64,000 nt of DNA, taken from positions 5,022,001 through 5,086,000 of the forward strand of contig NZ_AP022588.1 in the NCBI RefSeq assembly GCF_010731735.1, written 5' to 3'. Position 1 is the first letter of the stretch. Every line of letters begins with the position of its first letter. The notes under the pieces were generated by a model that was given only the letters and a program-made list of their open reading frames with translations, was not told the origin of the DNA and ran no database searches. The stretch is from Mycolicibacterium sediminis. Lineage in GTDB: Bacteria; Actinomycetota; Actinomycetes; Mycobacteriales; Mycobacteriaceae. A program made the translations under genes and the position numbers. This document shows, piece after piece, positions 58,529 to 64,000 of the stretch.

Positions 58529-59785
58529 TCAGGCGAGCCGTTCGGTGGTCAACGTGACCTCGGCGCCCGGGAACCGGGCGAGCAGCGCGTCGCCCATCGC
58601 CGCCGCCGGTGTCAGGACGCCGTGCAGGTCCGACAGCTCGTCACGGTCGAGGGCCAGCGCCAGACCGCACTCGCCGAGCAGTACCGACGTGGCCTTGTAG
58701 CCGGGGTCGCCCTGCTGGGACATCGTGGCGCGATACCGGGCACCGGAAGCGGTCGTCGTGTACGTCTCGACGGTGTAATGCCCCTTCTCCCTAGTGCTCT
58801 CGCTGGGCCCGGTGCCGGGCTTGGGAAGGATGCGCTCGATCAGGCCGCGCGGCAGCTTGTTGAAGTACCGGCCTCCGAGTCCCAGCATCGCTGCGTTGGC
58901 GGCGGTGTCCATCGCCGCCGCCACCGGCGCGACGATCGAGGAGCCCATGCTCATGGTCTCGGCGTACCGGAAGGTGCGGCCGTAGGACCAGTCGAGCAAT
59001 GCGTTGCTGCGCCGCACGATTCGCGAGTTCGGGGCGCCCATCGCGAAGGCGCCCGCCCAGATGCCGTCCAGTTCCGGGGCGATCTCGCGGCCCCGGCGCC
59101 ACGGGGTGTCCGTCTGATGTCCCAGCTCGGGCTCGGCCCCCCGGTCGGTGCTCAGGGTGTAGGGATCGTTCATCTCGCGCCGCGCCTCCGGGTCGGACGA
59201 TGCGGTGTCCAGCACCTCGAGCATGGACGCGAGGGTGCCGCCGGAGATGCCCCCGGCGAAGCGACGGACCACGAGGGTGGTGTCTCCCAGCGGCCCCGTG
59301 CCGTCGCGCTCTGCTTCCCGGTGCAGCGCATACACGGTGAGGTCGGAGGGGATCGAGTCGAACCCGCACGCGTGCACGATCCGCGCACCGTTGTCGGCTG
59401 CCTGCTTGTGATAGGTGTCGATGCTCTCGCGGACGAACATCGTCTCGCCGGTCAGATCGGCGTAGTCGGTTCCGGCGGCGGCGCACGCGGAGACCAGGGG
59501 CAGCCCGTACTTGGTGTAGGGACCGACCGTGGTCACGACGACGCGGGTCCGCGATGCCATGTCGTTCAACGAGGACGGTTGCGAGGCGTCGGCCTCGATC
59601 AGCTCCCAGTCCGCGGCAGCCGGCCCGAGTGAGTCGCGGACGTCTCGGAGCTTCGTCGCCGACCGGCCCGCGAGCGCGATGCGGGCGTTCCCGCCATGTC
59701 TGGCCAGGTAGTCCGCGGTCAGCTTCCCCACGAATCCGGTGGCGCCGTACAGGACGATGTCGAACTCTCGCTGTGCTGCGGTCAT
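58529..59785 (-). CDS. Saccharopine dehydrogenase-like / trans-acting enoyl reductase family protein (Rv2449c orthologue)
   Basis: The 418-residue protein has an N-terminal Rossmann fold (FDIVLYGATGFVGKLTADYLARH). Conserved family stretches are VVVTTVGPYTKYGLPLV, ACAAAGTDYADLTGE and VHACGFDSIPSDL. In mycobacteria relatives such as Rv2953 reduce polyketide/lipid intermediates in trans, so a lipid substrate is likely, though none is shown. The -10 TAGGTT (minus 59797-59792) lies exactly 6 nt before ATG 59785, predicting a leaderless mRNA. Confidence 0.87.
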   Translation of the reverse strand: MTAAQREFDIVLYGATGFVGKLTADYLARHGGNARIALAGRSATKLRDVRDSLGPAAADWELIEADASQPSSLNDMASRTRVVVTTVGPYTKYGLPLVSACAAAGTDYADLTGETMFVRESIDTYHKQAADNGARIVHACGFDSIPSDLTVYALHREAERDGTGPLGDTTLVVRRFAGGISGGTLASMLEVLDTASSDPEARREMNDPYTLSTDRGAEPELGHQTDTPWRRGREIAPELDGIWAGAFAMGAPNSRIVRRSNALLDWSYGRTFRYAETMSMGSSIVAPVAAAMDTAANAAMLGLGGRYFNKLPRGLIERILPKPGTGPSESTREKGHYTVETYTTTASGARYRATMSQQGDPGYKATSVLLGECGLALALDRDELSDLHGVLTPAAAMGDALLARFPGAEVTLTTERLA

Positions 59786-59821
59786 AGCCCCAACCTACCG
59801 GTCGGTGGTCCGGCGTCCGGC

Positions 59822-61795
59822 TCAGCCGAGGGCTTCGGGAAGGTCTTCGTCGAGGCCGAGGACGTGCACGCCGAGGAACGAGGCGACCACCTGGTACCAG
59901 ATCTTGGCGTGCTGCGGCGAGGCGATCCAGTGCCCCTCGTCGGGGTAGTAGAGGAAGCGGTGCGGGCTGGTGCCGTCAGCCGCGGCGGGTAGACCGGAAC
60001 ACGACAGCAGTTCGTACCAGAGGCGGAGTGCCTCGCCGACGGGAACGCGGTAGTCCTTGTCGCCGTGCACGACGAGCATCGGCGTACGGATGTCGCCGAC
60101 GGAGCGGTGGGGCGAGTTGCGGTCGGTCATCTCCCCGGTCATCTCGCGGGCCCACCAGTCGGCGCCGTCGGTGGTGTGCGCGAACTGATCGAGCGCCCAC
60201 AGGCTGGCATGGGTGACGATGGCCCGAAATCGGTCGGTGTGTCCGGCGATCCAGTTGGCCATGTAGCCGCCGAACGACCCGCCCATCGCCGCCGTGCGCG
60301 TGCCGTCGACGCGCGGGTGGTCTTGTGCCGCGTCGACGGCTGTCATCAGATCGGCGTAGGGCGCCTCACCCCACGCGCCCCAGCCGCGCTGTACGAATTC
60401 CTGTCCGTAGCCCGTCGACAACGCGGGGTCGGGCAGCAGCACCGCGTATCCCCGCGCGGCCAGCAGCCAGGGACACCACCGCCAGTGCCAGGCGTTCCAA
60501 CTGTTCAACGGGCCGCCGTGGATCCACAGCGCCAGGGGCGCCGGGTCGGATCCGTCGGGTAGGACCAGCCATGACCGGACCGTCGCGCCGTCAGCGGTCA
60601 CGGCGGTCGTCTCGACGAGATCGCCGGGCAGCGCCGGAACGTCTACGCACGGTAGGGACGTGGCCGTGCCGTCCGCGGCCACACGCACCGGATGCGGGGG
60701 GAACGCGTACGAACTGCGCAGCGCGTAGAAGCCGCCACCGGGGGCCGGCGTCACGTTCGTGTACGTGAAGTCGTCGTCGGTGAGGCGCGTGACCGTCGAG
60801 TCGGTCGGGTCGACGGCGAACACTGGGCCGCGGCCGTTCTCGTCCGCGGTGACGAGCAGGACCGACCCGTCGTGCGCCCACGCAACCGAGGTCGGCCAGC
60901 GATCCCATCCCGAGGCGAGCTGAATGGGATCCTCGCCGAACACGGAGTACCACAACGTGATTCGGGGCGCTTGCTCGGGCGTGCTGAACGACTCGCGAAG
61001 GTAGGCGACGCGCGATCCGTCCGGTGACACGGCGGGATGGGACAGGTCGGCGTCGGGGTCGTCGACGACGGTGGTCTTCGCGCCGTTGTCCGTGTTCCAG
61101 CGCACCAGGATGACCCGACTCGATGCGCCCGGCGCCGGAACCCGCCACGTGGCGATCGCGAAGTGGCCGTCGCGGCTGACGTCGACGTCCGCCTCGCGCA
61201 GCGCCGGCCCGGGGTTCGGCGTCAGGTCGCGCAGGCCGTCGAGGACCAGCAGGTGAGGCTGCGCCGGCCCGATGTCGTGGTCCCAGAACCGCACCGGATA
61301 TCCGGAGTGCAGCACCGCCGACACCTTGCCGTCCTTGCGAAGCGCCCGCAGCCGCCCGTCCTCTTCGACGTCACCCGCCGACGGCAGCAGAGCCGCACCG
61401 ACGAGCACGACGTCGGCGCCCCGCGCGGGCAGTGCGGCGTCGACCCCACCTGGCAGCGCGAGTTCCACGTGCGCTTCCCCACCGGCCGCTGGTAACCGCC
61501 AGAGCGTCGATGGAGGCTTCTCCTCGTCGGGTCCCGGCCTGCGGGCCAGGAAGAGGAGGTCGCCGTCGTGGGTGAACACCGGCGCGGACTCCCCCGTGCC
61601 GCCGTGGGTGATCCGCCGTGCCGGTTCGACGCCGTTGGGGTCGAGTTCCCATACGGCGGTGATGAATTCGGTCGCTGCGTCGTTCAGCTCGGCGATCGTG
61701 GTGACGACGCGCTCTCCATCGGGCGACACGGCGAGGCCGGCTACGCGAGGTAGTCGCAGGAAGTCGTCGAGATCGTGGAATGGCGTCGAGGTCAC
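59822..61795 (-). CDS. S9-family prolyl oligopeptidase-like serine peptidase
   Basis: The 657-residue protein has an N-terminal beta-propeller (repeated WD-like blocks such as GLAVSPDGERVVTTIAELN and HPAVSPDGSRVAYLRES) and a C-terminal alpha/beta-hydrolase. The triad is Ser in MGGSFGGYMANW, Asp in HGDKDYRVPV and His in PDEGHW. These enzymes cleave short peptides or acyl-peptides; specificity is unknown. GTG 61795 begins TSTPFHDLDDFLRLPR and is preferred over an upstream ATG. It lacks a signal peptide, so is probably cytoplasmic. Confidence 0.88.
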   Translation of the reverse strand: MTSTPFHDLDDFLRLPRVAGLAVSPDGERVVTTIAELNDAATEFITAVWELDPNGVEPARRITHGGTGESAPVFTHDGDLLFLARRPGPDEEKPPSTLWRLPAAGGEAHVELALPGGVDAALPARGADVVLVGAALLPSAGDVEEDGRLRALRKDGKVSAVLHSGYPVRFWDHDIGPAQPHLLVLDGLRDLTPNPGPALREADVDVSRDGHFAIATWRVPAPGASSRVILVRWNTDNGAKTTVVDDPDADLSHPAVSPDGSRVAYLRESFSTPEQAPRITLWYSVFGEDPIQLASGWDRWPTSVAWAHDGSVLLVTADENGRGPVFAVDPTDSTVTRLTDDDFTYTNVTPAPGGGFYALRSSYAFPPHPVRVAADGTATSLPCVDVPALPGDLVETTAVTADGATVRSWLVLPDGSDPAPLALWIHGGPLNSWNAWHWRWCPWLLAARGYAVLLPDPALSTGYGQEFVQRGWGAWGEAPYADLMTAVDAAQDHPRVDGTRTAAMGGSFGGYMANWIAGHTDRFRAIVTHASLWALDQFAHTTDGADWWAREMTGEMTDRNSPHRSVGDIRTPMLVVHGDKDYRVPVGEALRLWYELLSCSGLPAAADGTSPHRFLYYPDEGHWIASPQHAKIWYQVVASFLGVHVLGLDEDLPEALG

Positions 61796-61951
61796 GCACC
61801 CGTGGTAGCACACTGCCCTTCCGTTCGCGCTGACGCCGTGAATCAACGCAGCCGAACCTGAAGGCTTGGCATCTCGAATTCCCCTGTGTCACTTGCATTT
61901 CAGTGGTCCCACCTTGCCCTGAACTCTTCGAGTTCTCTTACCTCCAAACCC

Positions 61952-61984
61952 TTGAAAGTTAGCTTCTTCGAACGTATGTTCGAA
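61952..61984 (+). promoter_or_regulatory. Promoter with embedded LexA (SOS) box
   Basis: TTGAAA (61952-61957), 17 bp, TATGTT (61975-61980), then six nt to ATG 61987: a textbook leaderless promoter. The SOS box TCGAAC-N4-GTTCGA occupies 61968-61983 and contains the -10, so LexA and RNA polymerase should compete directly. Confidence 0.88.
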
Positions 61985-61986
61985 GT

Positions 61987-63816
61987 ATGTCGGTCGATGA
62001 GGTCCTCGCAGCGCTCACCGCGCTGCTAGACGCCTACGACACCTTCGATCGCTGCGACCTCGAGAGTCTCACCAGCCCCCAACTGCTTCAGGTCCTCGAC
62101 CGGCTGCAGACCCTGGGCTGCCAACTGCCCACCCAGGACCACCGGATCTTGGCCCGCCTGCGCGCCGAGACGACGCCGTCGGAGTTGGGGGCGAAGTCCT
62201 GGCGCGACGTCCTGGCGACCCGGTACCGCATCTCGACCGCCGAGGCCGGGCGCCGGCTCACCGACGCCGAGCACCTCGGCCCCCGCCGGACGCTGACCGG
62301 GGAGCCGATGGCGCCTCGGTTGGCGGCGACCGCCGCGGCGCAGCGGCTGGGATTGATCACCGGCGAGCACGTCACCGTGATCCGCAAACAACTCAAGAAG
62401 GTTCCCGGCTGGGTCGACGGCGCGACCCGCGACCAGATCGAAGTCGACTGGGTCCGCCACGCCGTCGGGTGCGGGCCCACCGAACTGGAGAACCTCGCAC
62501 GGCGCACGGTGTTCCTGCTCGATCAGGACGGCCCCGCTCCCGACGACACCGAACGCGCCCGCCGCCGCAGCCTCGTCTTCGGTAAGCAGCAGGACGACGC
62601 CATGACCGGGATGCGCGGCAATCTCACCCCGACGGCGTACGCCGTGTGGGAGGCCCTCGACGCCCGGTTCTCCGCCCGAGGGATGTGCAACCCCGCCGAC
62701 GAGCACCCCTGCACCACCGGCACCCCCACCCAAGACCAGATCGACGGCGACCTACGCACCCTCGAACAGCGCCGTCACGACGCGTTCGAATACATCGGCC
62801 GGATGGCCCTGGACAAGACAGAACGCGGCCAGCACGGCGGCCTACCCACCACCATCATCGTCCGCACCACCCTGCAGGACTTGGCCACCCGGGCGGGGAT
62901 CGGTGTCACCGGCGGCGGCACCCTCATCCCCGTCGCCGACGTCCTCACCATGGCCGCACGGAAGGATGCCACCAATTACCTCGCGGTGTTCGACGACGCC
63001 ACCGGCGCGGTCCTGGACCTGTTTCGCACCCGCCGCACCGCCTCGGTCGCCCAACGCCTGGCGTTGATCGCCCGGGACGGGGGTTGCACCAAACCCGGCT
63101 GCACCGTCCCCGCCTACCGCACCCAGGTCCACCACGCCGCCGCCGACTGGAGCAATGGTGGGGACACCAACGTCGACGACCTCACCCTCGCCTGCGGGCC
63201 CGACAACCGCGCCGTCGGCCCCGGCGGCTGGACCACCCGCCTCACCGACACCCACCACGTCGAATGGATCCCCCCACCCGGCCTCGACACCGGCCAGACA
63301 CGCACCAACGACTACCACCACCCCGAAACACTGCGCCCACCACCACAGGACGCCTGGCAACCACCCGAATGGCAACCACCCACGCCGACGGCCGGCGCCG
63401 ACGACGCGGCAGTCACGGCTACCGACCCCGCGACGAACCCCACCACCGACGATCGGCATCACGCCGAACCGTGGATGCCCGAACACGATGCTCCAATCGT
63501 CGACGAACCCGCCGACGAACCCGCCGACTACGAGCGAGTCGACCACGACGACGCGACCGCCGACACCCACGACGAGCCCATCCCATGGTGGTCCGTGGAC
63601 CCCGCCTGGCAGGCCGCCGACGCCGCACGCACAACGCGCAAACGCGCCACCGACCAGCCCGCAACCGCGCGCGACGAACCGCCAGCACCCTCAGCGGAAG
63701 CGGCCACAACCGACGACTTGGTCGCCGCGCATCCCGACCCGCCAGACCCGCACGGCGACAACGACACCCACGGACCCGGCGCACCAGCACCACCCACCAG
63801 CACCACCGCGGCCTAG
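61987..63816 (+). CDS. DUF222 / HNH endonuclease-like protein (13E12 family), long form
   Basis: The 609-residue protein has an N-terminal DUF222 region (about 10-330). An HNH module follows (CTKPGCTVPAYRTQVHHAAA, with NVDDLTLACGPDN). A Pro/Thr/Asp-rich, probably disordered tail of about 190 residues is absent from the first family member at 10083. Codon use in the tail is extremely ACC/GCC/CCC biased. The SOS-box promoter and leaderless ATG 61987 indicate induction by DNA damage. The two copies in this window are diverged paralogues, not recent duplicates. Biochemical role unknown. Confidence 0.88.
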   Translation: MSVDEVLAALTALLDAYDTFDRCDLESLTSPQLLQVLDRLQTLGCQLPTQDHRILARLRAETTPSELGAKSWRDVLATRYRISTAEAGRRLTDAEHLGPRRTLTGEPMAPRLAATAAAQRLGLITGEHVTVIRKQLKKVPGWVDGATRDQIEVDWVRHAVGCGPTELENLARRTVFLLDQDGPAPDDTERARRRSLVFGKQQDDAMTGMRGNLTPTAYAVWEALDARFSARGMCNPADEHPCTTGTPTQDQIDGDLRTLEQRRHDAFEYIGRMALDKTERGQHGGLPTTIIVRTTLQDLATRAGIGVTGGGTLIPVADVLTMAARKDATNYLAVFDDATGAVLDLFRTRRTASVAQRLALIARDGGCTKPGCTVPAYRTQVHHAAADWSNGGDTNVDDLTLACGPDNRAVGPGGWTTRLTDTHHVEWIPPPGLDTGQTRTNDYHHPETLRPPPQDAWQPPEWQPPTPTAGADDAAVTATDPATNPTTDDRHHAEPWMPEHDAPIVDEPADEPADYERVDHDDATADTHDEPIPWWSVDPAWQAADAARTTRKRATDQPATARDEPPAPSAEAATTDDLVAAHPDPPDPHGDNDTHGPGAPAPPTSTTAA

Positions 63817-63859
63817 CCGCGTCGCAGTGGCAACCGGCATCGCCTGCCGTCTCAGCTTC

Positions 63860-63876
63860 GGTTTGATTTTCAAACC
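63860..63876. promoter_or_regulatory. Palindrome upstream of the HxlR gene
   Basis: GGTTTGA-TTT-TCAAACC is a perfect 7-bp inverted repeat, AT-rich in a GC-rich region, centred 30 bp before ATG 63898. It is the likely operator of the HxlR regulator that follows. Confidence 0.65.
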
Positions 63877-63897
63877 GTCCACCGGCAAGCTTGTGCC

Positions 63898-64000
63898 ATG
63901 TCCACCGCGCTCCTGGCCGACCTTCCGGGACGGCCGTGCCCGATCGCGGCGGCGCTCGAAGTCGTCGGCGAGAGGTGGGCGCTTCTCGTGGTGCGCGAGA
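63898..64000 (+). CDS. HxlR-family transcriptional regulator, N-terminal fragment
   Basis: The frame from ATG 63898 runs off the right edge. The visible 34 residues contain RPCPIAAALEVVGERWALLV, the diagnostic HxlR opening with the conserved Cys and the first recognition-domain helix. HxlR proteins are winged-helix dimers that sense electrophiles, quinones or redox state and usually control a neighbouring gene. Its target is probably itself or a gene beyond the window. Confidence 0.8.
   Translation, partial: MSTALLADLPGRPCPIAAALEVVGERWALLVVRE

Overview
The window is a 64-kb piece of a high-GC actinobacterial chromosome, almost certainly a fast-growing, non-tuberculous Mycobacterium (Mycolicibacterium). 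From memory, the gene order follows the M. tuberculosis Rv2397c-Rv2449c segment: cysA-cysW-cysT-subI, GH15 enzyme, lppR-lepA, Rv2405, CBS protein, transglutaminase/alpha-E/ATP-grasp, rpsT-holA-comEC-comEA, degV-octT-gpgP-rsfS-nadD, VWA-MoxR-proA, a ribokinase-like gene, nadE, proB-obg-rpmA-rplU-rne-ndk-folC-valS, and an Rv2449c-like reductase. Mycothiol-related and DUF222/13E12 genes, GTG starts, GTGA/ATGA gene overlaps and many leaderless TANNNT promoters fit this assignment. No rRNA, tRNA, CRISPR array or prophage was found.

Layout. 1-4.9 kb: end of an unknown protein, then the sulfate/thiosulfate ABC importer; its leader holds a leaderless 30-residue reading frame ending Ser-Cys-Cys-Arg, the signature of a cysteine-sensing attenuator. 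4.6-8.6 kb: two tiny membrane proteins, an FAD oxygenase, a GH15 trehalase-like enzyme and an ANTAR protein. 8.6-11.4 kb: a complete 1,425-bp IS481-like element with 4-bp target duplication, inserted in the upstream region of an SOS-controlled DUF222-HNH gene. 11.3-16.6 kb: an accessory block of two flavin monooxygenase-type proteins, a permease and an acetyltransferase, probably for scavenging organosulfur or a related small molecule. 16.7-26.3 kb: GAF protein, two LppR-type lipoproteins, LepA, a MazF-fold protein, CBS protein and the ATP-grasp/alpha-E/transglutaminase operon with a polyglutamine tail. 26.4-30 kb: bS20 and the convergent comEA-comEC-holA operon.

30-41 kb: a dehydrogenase facing the six-gene nadD-rsfS-gpgP-octT-degV-MDMPI operon (NAD, ribosome silencing, methylglucose lipopolysaccharide). 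Then proA-MoxR-VWA, divergent from a sugar kinase and enoyl-CoA hydratase, and a GntR regulator. 41-46.4 kb: NAD synthetase, sirtuin, and a cytochrome P450/TetR pair sharing one palindromic operator. 46.4-58 kb: the translation/RNA block rplU-rpmA-obg-proB and valS-folC-DUF4233-ndk with RNase E between them. 58-64 kb: DUF937 protein, trans-acting enoyl reductase-like protein, S9 peptidase, a second SOS-controlled DUF222-HNH gene and the start of an HxlR regulator.

The strongest regulatory observations are the poly-Cys reading frame upstream of subI, LexA boxes fused to the promoters of both DUF222 genes, the shared P450/TetR operator, a 17-bp-arm hairpin between rpmA and obg, and about a dozen promoters whose -10 box lies 6-7 nt before the start codon. 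All functional statements come from reading sequence and recalled family knowledge; no search was run.
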